Shown here: one piece after another, positions 35,246 through 43,329 of the stretch
Numbering within the stretch: the first letter of the stretch is position 1
How the letters are laid out: each line of letters opens with the position of its first letter
Translations under genes and position numbers: made by a program
The notes under the pieces: model-generated
Told to the model about the DNA's origin: nothing
The model's database searches: none
What the model saw: the letters and a program-made list of their open reading frames with translations, nothing else
DNA from: Vreelandella sp031769195
GTDB taxonomy: Bacteria; Pseudomonadota; Gammaproteobacteria; Pseudomonadales; Halomonadaceae
DNA: 64,000 bases
Direction of reading: 5' to 3'
Assembly: GCF_031769195.1 (NCBI RefSeq)
Contig: NZ_JAVHNP010000006.1
Location: forward strand, 62,001 to 126,000

Positions 35246-35274
35246 ATTATAACGACTATCGCTGCATACCACAA
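35246..35274 (-). promoter_or_regulatory. Promoter of rplU-rpmA
   Basis: On the minus strand TTGTGG, 17 bp, TATAAT: a consensus -10 and a fair -35 with ideal spacing. Confidence 0.75.
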
Positions 35275-35392
35275 GGCCACTGGGTCTTGTCAATCACCCC
35301 CGCGCTTGGCCTGCGCGGCTATACCTTGACGCCTTACAGGCAGCCCCATAGCATGACCCCCACTATCTCACCTGCCGCGATGAACGGAACCC

Positions 35393-36397
35393 ATGACAGC
35401 CAACGTCTCCCCAACCCCGCCTGCCAGCCCAACACCTTCACCGCTGCACGCCGTGGTGGCCGATGATTTTGATGCCGTCAACCGCACTATTGTGGCTCAG
35501 CTCAACTCTAAAGTGCCTTTGGTCGAAACCATCGGCCAGTACATTATTGAAAGCGGCGGCAAGCGCCTGCGCCCCCTTTTGGTACTGCTGGCAGCGCGCT
35601 CGTTGGGCTATGAGGGTGACAAGCATATTACCCTTGCGACGCTGATTGAGTTCATGCACACCTCTACCCTGCTACACGATGATGTAGTGGATGAGTCGCA
35701 TATGCGCCGGGGCAAAAAAACCGCCAACGATGCCTGGGGCAACGCTCCCTCCGTACTGGTAGGCGACTTTCTCTACTCGCGCTCGTTCCAGATGATGGTC
35801 GACGTCGGCTCTATGCGCATTATGGCGATTCTTTCCGGCGCGACCTGCGTGATTGCAGAAGGCGAAGTGCTGCAGCTAACCAATATTGGCAACCCCAGCA
35901 TTTCTGAGGCGGATTACTTCGAGACCATTCAGGGTAAAACCGCGATGCTGTTTGAGGCCGCCTCACATAGCGGTGCGGTGCTCGCCGATGCCACTGCCGA
36001 ACAAGAGCGCGCCCTACAGCACTATGGGCGTTATTTAGGGCTGGCTTTTCAGTTGATTGATGACCTGCTGGACTACCAAGGCGATGCCGAGGCGATGGGC
36101 AAAAACGTCGGCGACGACTTAGCCGAAGGCAAGCCCACACTGCCCCTGATTCACGCCATGGAGCGCGGCACACCCGAGCAGGCCAAGCTGATCCGTCAGG
36201 TTATTCGTAAAGGCGGCCTTGAACAGCTAGACGACGTACTGGCGATTATTCATGACACCGGCGCGCTGGCGTATACCCGCGCACGGGCAGAAGAGATGGC
36301 GGACAAAGCACTCACCGAACTAGAAGCCCTGCCCCCCAGCCCTTACCGCGATAGCATGGCCCAACTTGCCCGACTAGCCGTTGACCGCCAAGCCTAA
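35393..36397 (+). CDS. ispB: Octaprenyl/polyprenyl diphosphate synthase
   Basis: Makes the ubiquinone side chain by adding isopentenyl units to an allylic diphosphate. The 334-aa trans-prenyltransferase has GGKRLRP, the first Asp-rich motif LLHDDVVDESHMRRG and the second motif QLIDDLLDYQGD, plus GDFLYSRSFQMM and GKNVGDDLAEGKPTLP. About 25 Pro/Thr/Ser-rich residues precede the fold. Divergent from rplU, a common gammaproteobacterial arrangement. Chain length (8 or 9 units) cannot be read. Confidence 0.95.
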   Translation: MTANVSPTPPASPTPSPLHAVVADDFDAVNRTIVAQLNSKVPLVETIGQYIIESGGKRLRPLLVLLAARSLGYEGDKHITLATLIEFMHTSTLLHDDVVDESHMRRGKKTANDAWGNAPSVLVGDFLYSRSFQMMVDVGSMRIMAILSGATCVIAEGEVLQLTNIGNPSISEADYFETIQGKTAMLFEAASHSGAVLADATAEQERALQHYGRYLGLAFQLIDDLLDYQGDAEAMGKNVGDDLAEGKPTLPLIHAMERGTPEQAKLIRQVIRKGGLEQLDDVLAIIHDTGALAYTRARAEEMADKALTELEALPPSPYRDSMAQLARLAVDRQA

Positions 36398-36402
36398 CCG
36401 CC

Positions 36403-36433
36403 TACGCCCTTCGCGTTGCGCCAAAAGGGCGTA
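36403..36433 (+). terminator. Hairpin after ispB
   Basis: TACGCCCTT and AAGGGCGTA pair over 9 bp six bases after the stop. An A-run, not a T-run, follows on the plus strand, so termination is uncertain. Confidence 0.35.
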
Positions 36434-36442
36434 AAAAGGGGC

Positions 36443-36471
36443 TTGAAAAAAGCCCTTCGCCTGCGTATGAT
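36443..36471 (+). promoter_or_regulatory. Promoter of tRNA-Pro
   Basis: TTGAAA, 17 bp, TATGAT, followed by a GC-rich discriminator (TCGTCCCG) as in stringently controlled stable-RNA promoters. The leader between start and tRNA can form a 9-bp hairpin (36480-36502). Confidence 0.8.
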
Positions 36472-36504
36472 TCGTCCCGTTGTTGAGCACCCCTCAGCAA
36501 CGTT

Positions 36505-36581
36505 CGGAATATAGCTCAGCTTGGTAGAGCGCTGCCTTCGGGAGGCAGAGGTCGTAGGTTCGAATCCTGCTATTCCGACCA
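36505..36581 (+). tRNA. tRNA-Pro (anticodon CGG)
   Basis: A complete 77-nt cloverleaf. Acceptor CGGAATA pairs with TATTCCG, then discriminator A and encoded CCA. The anticodon stem CTGCC/GGCAG encloses loop TTCGGGA with anticodon CGG. The T-arm contains GTTCGAATC and the D-loop AGCTTGGTAGA. It reads CCG codons. C1-G72 is typical of bacterial tRNA-Pro. Confidence 0.98.
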
Positions 36582-36593
36582 AAGAATTCAATG

Positions 36594-36632
36594 AAAACGG
36601 CCACTTAGCTCTTAGAGCAGGTGGCCGTTTTT
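36594..36632 (+). terminator. Intrinsic terminator of tRNA-Pro
   Basis: AAAACGGCCAC and GTGGCCGTTTT form an 11-bp stem with a 16-nt loop that has its own GCTC/GAGC pairing, ending in five T. It begins 12 bp after the CCA. Confidence 0.88.
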
Positions 36633-36645
36633 GTATGCATGCGGG

Positions 36646-37425
36646 TTAGCTCGGCGGGTTAAGCAGGCCGACCACGCTGACCAATATCAGCACGGCGCCC
36701 AGCACGCGGAAAAACAGCCCGGTGTCGGCATTCAGCAGGTAACGGTGGGCTTTTTCGCCGAGTAAGTGGCCGACAAAAGCGCAGGGCAACAGCCAGAGCT
36801 GGTGGATCAGCTGTAGGTCAACGCCGGCAATCACAAACGACACCATCTTGATCACCACCAGAATAAACCACAGCACAAACATGGTGTCGCGCAGCTGCTC
36901 TTTCGCAACATGGGTGGCGAACACCGCCACAATCAGCGGCGCCCCGATGAGCGATGTCCCGCTGACGTAACCCCCCAGCCCCAGCAGCACGTAATCCACG
37001 TACTTATTGTGGCTTCTAAACGGCTTATTCAGCACGTAGCCGATGGCGTAAATCATCACGATGCCAAAAATGATGCTGGTCATCACGCTGGCGGGCAGGG
37101 TGAGCAGGCCCACCACGCCTATCAACTTGGGCACAATCATGATCTTTAGCGCTTTCGTTAAATAGCGCCAATCGATGTTACTTTGCACCTCGGCACTGCT
37201 ACCCGCCTGCTGCAGCTGGCGATGGCCGCTCCAGGCGATCCAGCTGGAAAAAATCAGCAGATGAATGGCAATAATTGGCAAAAACACCAGCGGGTCATTG
37301 GAGACCAACAGCAAAAACGGCAGCGCTAACACCGCGCCGCCAAAACCTAAGCTCGTGCGAACAAAACCGCTCCAGGCAAAGATCAGCCCAATCAGGGCGT
37401 ATTGGTACCAGAGTAAATCAGCCAT
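36646..37425 (-). CDS. TauE/SafE family sulfite exporter-like permease
   Basis: A 259-aa inner-membrane protein with about eight helices. The family start LIGLIFAWSGFVRTSLGFGGAVLALPFLL and internal repeat GLGGYVSGTSLIGAPLIVAV are visible. The family moves sulfite, taurine-derived or other organosulfonate anions, but many members have no known substrate. It stands 39 bp upstream of the helicase stop on the same strand; co-transcription is possible but unproven. Confidence 0.85.
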   Translation of the reverse strand: MADLLWYQYALIGLIFAWSGFVRTSLGFGGAVLALPFLLLVSNDPLVFLPIIAIHLLIFSSWIAWSGHRQLQQAGSSAEVQSNIDWRYLTKALKIMIVPKLIGVVGLLTLPASVMTSIIFGIVMIYAIGYVLNKPFRSHNKYVDYVLLGLGGYVSGTSLIGAPLIVAVFATHVAKEQLRDTMFVLWFILVVIKMVSFVIAGVDLQLIHQLWLLPCAFVGHLLGEKAHRYLLNADTGLFFRVLGAVLILVSVVGLLNPPS

Positions 37426-37464
37426 AGCGTGGGTAGGGTTCCTAGAATGATCAGCAGTATTGAA

Positions 37465-39726
37465 TCAGCCCAGTTGCCACCACCGTGGCAGCAGTGCGCG
37501 CACATGGGCCTGGGCAAAACGATCATCCATTAATACCACAACCCCTTCATCCTGAGGGCTTCGGATCACCCTGCCTGCGGCCTGTACCACTTTGATCATA
37601 CCGGGTATGCGGTAGGTGTAAGCATCGCCCTGCCCAAAGCGAGCTTGCAGGCGGGCCTTGAGCGCTTCGTTAAAGTCGTTGAAGGGGGGTAAGCCAAGCG
37701 TCGCCACAAAGGCCCCGATTAGCTGATCACCGGGCAAATCGATGCCCTCTGCAAAGGCCCCGCCCAATACTGCAAACCCAATGCCTTTCCCGCCTGGCGC
37801 AAAGCGCGCTAAAAACGCGTCACGCTCGGGCTCCTGCATGCTGCGGGTTTGCGCAAACACCGGTATATCGGGATGTGCCTGCTCAAACGCGCCCATCACC
37901 TGCTCTAAATAAGCGAAGCTACTGAAAAAGGCCAAATAGTGGCCCGGCGTGCGCCGGTACTGCGCTGCCAGCGTAGCAACGATGGGCGCGACCGACGCCA
38001 CACGATGGTGATAGCGCGTAGAAATATCCGTGCGTAGCTGTACTTCCAGCTGGCGGGCCACAAAGGGAGAGTCTACCTCGCGCCAGACGCTGTGTTCAGG
38101 CAGGCCCAGCAGGTCTCGGTAGTAGTGAAAAGGCGACAGCGTGGCGGAAAACAGCACTGCGCAGTGAGCGCGCTTAAAGCGCGGGGCGAGAAAGTCGGCG
38201 GGAATCACATTACGTAGCCCGAGTACCGCACTTCCCTTGCCCTGACTCTCCAGATCGCACAGCGAATGGTCACCAAACTGCTCCGCTAAGCGGCAGAACG
38301 CCAGCACTTCAAACAGCAGCTCCTGAAGCGCTTGGTTTACTCCCTCAGGATGCTCGACTAAATAGTCGGTGATCGCGCCACTTAGCGTATGCAGCGCCCC
38401 CACCAGTTTGCTGGGCAGCGCCGCTAACAAGTGGTAACGACGCTCCGGCGCTTGGGCGGTCGCTTCTTTGTTTAGCGCCTGCCACTGCCTGCCCACACTC
38501 GCCAGCGGCTTGGCCAACGCAGGCGGCGAGTGTCGGCGGAGGTAGCTCAACCGCTGCTGGGAGAGCACAGCGCTGTACATACCACGAGCACGCTCGACTA
38601 GGTTATGCGCTTCATCCACCAGCAGCCCCACCCGCCAGTCGTTGGCTTGGGCGAGCCCATGCAGCAGCGCATGGCTATCAAACCAGTGGTTCACATCCCC
38701 CACCGCCACATCGGCCCAGCGGGCAAGCTCTTGGCCTAGGTAGTAGGGACACACCTGATGCGCCAGCGCCACCTCGCGAAGCGCAGCGCGGTCTAACCAG
38801 CCAGCTTCCACCGCGGCTTGGCGGGCGGCGGGCAGGCGGTCATAAAAGCCTTTGGCCAAAGGGCATGCATCGCCCTGGCAAGCGGTGCCCGGGTACTCAC
38901 AGGCTTTATCACGGGCCACCAGCTCCAGCACCCGCAGCGGCTTCGTGGGGGCATCTAAGCTCGCCAGCGCATCAAGCGCCAAGCGGCGACCAGGGGTTTT
39001 CATGGTGAGAAAAGCGATGCGGTCAAGCCGCTGGCGGGGCATCGCGGAGAGCATGGGAAACAGCGTGCCCAGGGTTTTACCAATGCCGGTGGGCGCTTGG
39101 GCCAGCAGGCAGCGTCCGGTGCTGGCGGCTTTGAATACGTTTTCTGCCAACGCCCGCTGGCCAGGGCGGAAGTCCGTATGGGGAAAGCTCAGCGTGGCGA
39201 GCCACTCATCGCGGTGCTGGCGATGGGCGGCTTCCTGCTCGGCCCAGGCTAAAAAGCGCTGGCACTGGTCGGTAAAGAACGCCTGCAGCGTCTCGGCACT
39301 GGCATCTAGGGTCAGCCGGGTTTCTTGGCCGCTGGCAATATCCAAATACACCAGCGCCAGCGTGATACGCGCAAGGTCACGCTCGGCGCAGAGCAGCGCG
39401 CCATAGACCTTTACCTGGGCCCAGTGCAGCGCCCGCTGGTTATCGGCCATACGCGCTAGGCTGCCGCGATGGGTTTTGACCTCTTCGACACAGTTGGCCG
39501 CGACATCAAAACCATCCGCGCGGCCCGTCACGCGTAGCCCCTGGTACTCCCCGGCAAGCGGCAACTCAGCGAGATAGCCAGCAATCTTTTCCCGCCGTTT
39601 GGCCACCAGCGCGTGGCCTTCTATGCCTTCCTGGGCGCTGGGCGCAGGGGTAAAACGGTGGTCAAGGTCGCCCTGACGTGCGGTGAAATCGCACAGCGTG
39701 CGTACCGCAACCCGATAGCGGCTCAT
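37465..39726 (-). CDS. DinG/XPD-type Fe-S DNA helicase with N-terminal PD-(D/E)XK domain
   Basis: A 753-aa protein from the ATG at 39726, which overlaps the FAN1-type gene stop as ATGA; an earlier start inside that gene is unlikely. Residues 1-190 form a RecB-like PD-(D/E)XK nuclease domain (TGRADGFD, then VEEVKTHRG). The helicase core has Walker A APTGIGKTLG, four Cys of a 4Fe-4S domain (DKACEYPGTACQGDACPLA and HQVCPYYLG), DEAH box LLVDEAHNL and C-terminal motif VQAAGRVIRSPQDEG. It would unwind DNA 5' to 3' and perhaps cut it, in repair with the coupled nuclease. Confidence 0.9.
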   Translation of the reverse strand: MSRYRVAVRTLCDFTARQGDLDHRFTPAPSAQEGIEGHALVAKRREKIAGYLAELPLAGEYQGLRVTGRADGFDVAANCVEEVKTHRGSLARMADNQRALHWAQVKVYGALLCAERDLARITLALVYLDIASGQETRLTLDASAETLQAFFTDQCQRFLAWAEQEAAHRQHRDEWLATLSFPHTDFRPGQRALAENVFKAASTGRCLLAQAPTGIGKTLGTLFPMLSAMPRQRLDRIAFLTMKTPGRRLALDALASLDAPTKPLRVLELVARDKACEYPGTACQGDACPLAKGFYDRLPAARQAAVEAGWLDRAALREVALAHQVCPYYLGQELARWADVAVGDVNHWFDSHALLHGLAQANDWRVGLLVDEAHNLVERARGMYSAVLSQQRLSYLRRHSPPALAKPLASVGRQWQALNKEATAQAPERRYHLLAALPSKLVGALHTLSGAITDYLVEHPEGVNQALQELLFEVLAFCRLAEQFGDHSLCDLESQGKGSAVLGLRNVIPADFLAPRFKRAHCAVLFSATLSPFHYYRDLLGLPEHSVWREVDSPFVARQLEVQLRTDISTRYHHRVASVAPIVATLAAQYRRTPGHYLAFFSSFAYLEQVMGAFEQAHPDIPVFAQTRSMQEPERDAFLARFAPGGKGIGFAVLGGAFAEGIDLPGDQLIGAFVATLGLPPFNDFNEALKARLQARFGQGDAYTYRIPGMIKVVQAAGRVIRSPQDEGVVVLMDDRFAQAHVRALLPRWWQLG

Positions 39727-41402
39727 CCCTTGGGCTGCCAGCGCACGTGGCACACCTCGACAGGCATCTCGTGACGGCAGAAGAAGTCGATCCAGCGGCG
39801 CTGGTTATCCTGCAGGCGGTCGCCGGGGCCTTTTACCTCAATCATGCGGTAACGGGGCTTGCCAGCAGGCGCATCGGGCACCAACTGAATAAGATCCGGT
39901 AGGCCCGCCCGGTTGTGCTTTAGATCACTCAGCAAGCGGGTAAAACAAGCGCGTAGATGCGCAGCAGGCAAGCACGTAAGCGCAGCGGTTAACAGCGGCT
40001 CAGTGAGTATGCCCCAGTGCACAAACGGCGAGGTAATGCCCTGTTTAGCGTGCCAAGTGCTCAGCATCGACGCGTGATAGCGCCCATCGTCGAGCTGGGC
40101 CAAGCAGGCGTCGATATCCGCCTGACGCTGGCGAACGAAGTCTTCGCGGTACAAATCCGCAGGCCCGCTGTGAAACGGGTGAAAAAACGCCCCCGGCAGC
40201 GGTTTAAATATCGCGGGCCACAGCAGTAGGCCAAATAGCCCGGTGAGCAGGCCATTTTCCACATAGAACACCGGTGCGTCGGGCGCGGTGAAATGCTCGG
40301 CCACCGCGCGCTCCACGGGCTGTGGCCCGGGCAGCTCTAACACATACGTGGGGGCCTCGGCGGCACTGGTGGCCAGGGGCGCAGGCTGGTTAAGCTTACG
40401 CGCTAGGCGCGGCAACAAGCGCCCAAGCGCCTGAGCTTCACTTTCACCCGCCTGCGCCAACGCAGATTGGGCAAGCTCATAAGCCTCTTGGTAACGACCC
40501 AGCCGCTCCAACACCCGCAGCCTGCGAATACGCGCCTCGCTGTTGTTCGATTCTGCATAGCACGATAGCGCTTGCTGCGCGTCACCGCTGCGCTCTGCTG
40601 TTTGCCCTAACGTCAGAAGTAGCCTCGAACGGCGCGCATCTAGCCAGCGGTTGCCGGAGGCAGCGGGCACCTCGCAGGCAAGCTGTTCCGGTGGCTCCCC
40701 GTTTTCCAGACGCTCACGCAGGCGATGCAGAGCAAGGTAAGTATCCACCTCGTCGCGGTGCTGAAACGCCCGTGATTCGCCAGTGAGCGGCACCTGTTCA
40801 AAACGCTGCAGGCCCAACTCAGTGAGTACAAACTCCGCCCAGTCCTGACGTAAGTTGCCAAAGAACATCAGCCGCAGGCGGTCGCAGAGTGCCATGACGT
40901 TAAGACGTACGATGCTTGTCGTGGCCGTTGGCCACCACTGGCGCAAGGGGTGTGAGTCGGTGAGCACCGGCGTGACCGCCGCCTGAAGTGCGGTCTTTGT
41001 GGCGTTCGGCGGCAAATCTAACGCCTGTTGCTGGCGGTTTAAGGCAAGGCGTAGCTCGCTAAGGCGCAGCAGCTTAAAGAGCTCTGCCACGTTTAACTCT
41101 GGCGCATCCTCCACCCAACCACGCGCCAGCAGCGGTGCTAAGGCTTTATGAGTATCGCCAATTTCCGCATAGCTTAATTTATCGACACGAAACAACTCGC
41201 CTTTGCGCATCACCATGCGTACCAGTAACGCCTGGGAGGGCTTAGGCAGCGTTAGCCACTGCTGGAGCACGTCGTGCTCATCGGCGCGCAGCAGGTCACT
41301 ATGGCGGGCAAGCACCCACGCGACCACGTAGCGAAAATTCGCTAAGTAGTAGAAAGGATCTTCTAACGAGGCGGTGGCCGAAGCGGCAGGAGCACTGTTC
41401 AT
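39723..41402 (-). CDS. FAN1-type VRR-NUC nuclease
   Basis: A 559-aa nuclease related to eukaryotic FAN1, which trims DNA near interstrand cross-links. The C-terminal VRR-NUC domain shows GLPDLIQLV, YRMIEVKGPGDRLQDNQ (PD and E-x-K catalytic set) and RWIDFF. The middle is helical, TPR-like (about 250-350), and the N-terminus (FYYLANFRYVVAWVLARH) resembles the SAP/wing region. Coupled by an ATGA overlap to the Fe-S helicase, suggesting a two-enzyme repair unit. Confidence 0.9.
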   Translation of the reverse strand: MNSAPAASATASLEDPFYYLANFRYVVAWVLARHSDLLRADEHDVLQQWLTLPKPSQALLVRMVMRKGELFRVDKLSYAEIGDTHKALAPLLARGWVEDAPELNVAELFKLLRLSELRLALNRQQQALDLPPNATKTALQAAVTPVLTDSHPLRQWWPTATTSIVRLNVMALCDRLRLMFFGNLRQDWAEFVLTELGLQRFEQVPLTGESRAFQHRDEVDTYLALHRLRERLENGEPPEQLACEVPAASGNRWLDARRSRLLLTLGQTAERSGDAQQALSCYAESNNSEARIRRLRVLERLGRYQEAYELAQSALAQAGESEAQALGRLLPRLARKLNQPAPLATSAAEAPTYVLELPGPQPVERAVAEHFTAPDAPVFYVENGLLTGLFGLLLWPAIFKPLPGAFFHPFHSGPADLYREDFVRQRQADIDACLAQLDDGRYHASMLSTWHAKQGITSPFVHWGILTEPLLTAALTCLPAAHLRACFTRLLSDLKHNRAGLPDLIQLVPDAPAGKPRYRMIEVKGPGDRLQDNQRRWIDFFCRHEMPVEVCHVRWQPKG

Positions 41403-41434
41403 GCATCCATTGTAACAGTGCGAAGGGTTGCGGG

Positions 41435-41839
41435 TTAACCCACACGGTGTTGGTAAAGCACTTCCAAGGCGTCGTCAGCGGCTTGTTCTTCAGCGGAAGC
41501 GGTGTCGTTGGGCTGCGCCTTTGTTCGGGGAGCCGGTGGCGACTTGGCGTTGGCGTTGGCCTGGGACTGCGGCGTACGCCCGCCCACCAGCACATACCAC
41601 TCCGCTTCGGTTAAATAGTGCTGACACCAACGACTTAGCCCATCGGCGATGGCTTCGCGGCTGCGCTCGCCGCCGCGAAACGCGGTGGCAAGGTGGAGTA
41701 AATCCTGGCGGGCAGTACGGGCACGGACGTTGCCGCCGTGCACTTTGGAAAGCGGACAGCGTCGGTCATAGGCCGCGTTGGTGAGGGCATTTAACCAACG
41801 CTCCACTTCATGTGCCTGGATACCGCCGTAAACTGCCAC
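41435..41839 (-). CDS. Hypothetical protein upstream of FAN1
   Basis: A 134-aa protein I cannot assign. The first 85 residues look folded and helical (HEVERWLNALTNAAYDRR, YLTEAEWYVLVGG); the rest is low-complexity, Ala/Pro/Asn-rich (PQSQANANAKSPPAPR), then acidic. It ends 32 bp before the FAN1 gene on the same strand, so it is probably the first gene of the repair operon. Confidence 0.6.
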   Translation of the reverse strand: MAVYGGIQAHEVERWLNALTNAAYDRRCPLSKVHGGNVRARTARQDLLHLATAFRGGERSREAIADGLSRWCQHYLTEAEWYVLVGGRTPQSQANANAKSPPAPRTKAQPNDTASAEEQAADDALEVLYQHRVG

Positions 41840-41969
41840 GTGCCGCTCCCACGTTGAACGATCAAATTAAAAAAGAGATAACGACCTACAGCATAGGCCA
41901 AAAAGGCATAAGACTGCCCGAATTTCGTGCAACTGTCACCTTAATGCCTTATTTCACGCCCTAGCTGAC

Positions 41970-43043
41970 CTATTCAACACCCTGCTCTTTAACACGCTGT
42001 TCTTTAAACCTCTGCTCTTCAAAACCCTGCAATACGTTCACCACATTGACACCGATATCTTCAACGGCATAGCCCCCTTCCATTAAAAAGACACAGGGTA
42101 GCCCGGCCTCGGCAAGGCGCTTTCCGAGGGCGATAAAATCCGCATGCTGAAAGGTGAAGGCGCTAATCGGGTCACCTTCAAAAATATCGACACCCAGCGA
42201 CACCACCAGCAGCTCGCACTCTGCCTGCTGGATACGCGCCAGCGCTTCATCCAAGGCCGCCATCCACGTGGCTACCGACGTGCCCGGTGGCAGCGGATAG
42301 TTAATCGTGAAGCCTTCACCCGCCCCTTCGCCCACTTCATCGGCATAGCCAGAAAAGTAGGGGAAGGTGACTTCGGGGTCACCGTGAAGGGAGGCAAACA
42401 GCACATCATCACGGCGGTAGAAGATTTGTTGAGTGCCGTTGCCGTGGTGGAAGTCCACATCCAGAATCGCCACGCGGCGCTTTCCAGACGCTAACGCACG
42501 CTGGGCAGCAATGGCCGCATTGTTAAAAAAGCAGTAGCCGCCAAACTGGTCATACGCGGCGTGGTGGCCGGGTGGGCGGCACAGGCCAAAGGTCGGCTCG
42601 CCGCTGGCCAAGGTATGCTCGACGGCGGCCAGTGCGGTGTCTTTACTGGCCATAGCCGCCGCAAAGGTGCCTTCTGTGATGGAGGTTTCGGCTGCCAGCG
42701 CGTAGTAACCCAACTGGCCACTCACGGACTGAGGAATACGGTCGCCCCGCATCGTGCGCGCTGGCCAAATATTCGGAATTGCCTCGCCCGCGTGGCCCGC
42801 CGTTTGCCATGCCTGCCAGCAGTTTTCTAAAAACGCGACGTAACCCGCATCATGCACTTCTAGCACTGGCGCCAAGCCGTAATCGTTTGGCGTGCGCACT
42901 TCGAACACAGCGTTTCTCAATGCCGCAAGCACTAGATCCATTCGCTCGGGGCACTCAAACGGGGTCACTAAGGCGCCATCGTGTAGCTCGCTGCGGGCTT
43001 GACGACGGCGGCTGCCTTCAGAGAAAAACGTGAGCATGCGCAC
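41970..43043 (-). CDS. Histone-deacetylase-family protein (acetylpolyamine amidohydrolase-like)
   Basis: A 357-aa Zn-dependent deacetylase. The active-site set is complete: CRPPGHHAAYDQFGGYCFFN (the HH pair), DVDFHHGNGTQQIFY (zinc Asp and His) and LVVSLGVDIFEGDP (second zinc Asp). The GG-Y loop is EGGYAVEDIG. Prokaryotic members remove acetyl groups from polyamines or lysine. The C-terminus is a tandem 15-bp repeat coding FEEQR, FKEQR, VKEQG, VE. It starts 7 bp after the GIY-YIG gene, in an apparent operon. Confidence 0.9.
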   Translation of the reverse strand: MRMLTFFSEGSRRRQARSELHDGALVTPFECPERMDLVLAALRNAVFEVRTPNDYGLAPVLEVHDAGYVAFLENCWQAWQTAGHAGEAIPNIWPARTMRGDRIPQSVSGQLGYYALAAETSITEGTFAAAMASKDTALAAVEHTLASGEPTFGLCRPPGHHAAYDQFGGYCFFNNAAIAAQRALASGKRRVAILDVDFHHGNGTQQIFYRRDDVLFASLHGDPEVTFPYFSGYADEVGEGAGEGFTINYPLPPGTSVATWMAALDEALARIQQAECELLVVSLGVDIFEGDPISAFTFQHADFIALGKRLAEAGLPCVFLMEGGYAVEDIGVNVVNVLQGFEEQRFKEQRVKEQGVE

Positions 43044-43050
43044 TCCTTAT

Positions 43051-43323
43051 TTATGCATGATAGGGCCACATAGCGGCCCAGCGGCGTTTCTGGGCCGGGG
43101 TTTGCTGCTTCAATTGATACTCCGCCCGGCTGGCGGCGGCACGGTCGGCAAAGGGCTGTGCACCCAGCAGTGCCAACGGTGGGTTTGCCCGGGTATAGCG
43201 TGCGCCTTTTCCCGCTGCGTGGGCTTGATACCGCTTAGTCAGATTATTGGTAATGCCCACATAGGTACCGCGCTGACACTCTAGCAGGTAGAGGTACCAT
43301 TGGGGGGCTTGGCTATTATCCAT
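43051..43323 (-). CDS. GIY-YIG nuclease superfamily protein (UPF0213/YhbQ-like)
   Basis: A 90-aa single-domain protein. The motif appears as YLYLLECQRGTYVGITNNL (Y-x-Y and T-Y-V-G-I, with Tyr), followed by KRYQAHAAGKGARYTR (Arg and His) and EYQLKQQTPAQKRRW. Members of this small family are structure-specific DNA nucleases or proteins of unknown action. It is wedged between the LOV protein (6 bp) and the deacetylase (7 bp), which implies one transcript. Confidence 0.88.
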   Translation of the reverse strand: MDNSQAPQWYLYLLECQRGTYVGITNNLTKRYQAHAAGKGARYTRANPPLALLGAQPFADRAAASRAEYQLKQQTPAQKRRWAAMWPYHA

Positions 43324-43329
43324 GGTGAC

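Noticed and set aside
36394..36591. Minus-strand 65-aa frame with GIAGFEPTTSASRRQ
   Set aside because: It is antisense to tRNA-Pro and its leader. This peptide is a well-known false gene call opposite tRNA genes.
36505..36645. tRNA-Pro as an integration site
   Set aside because: No integrase, direct repeat of the tRNA end or foreign-looking DNA follows it.
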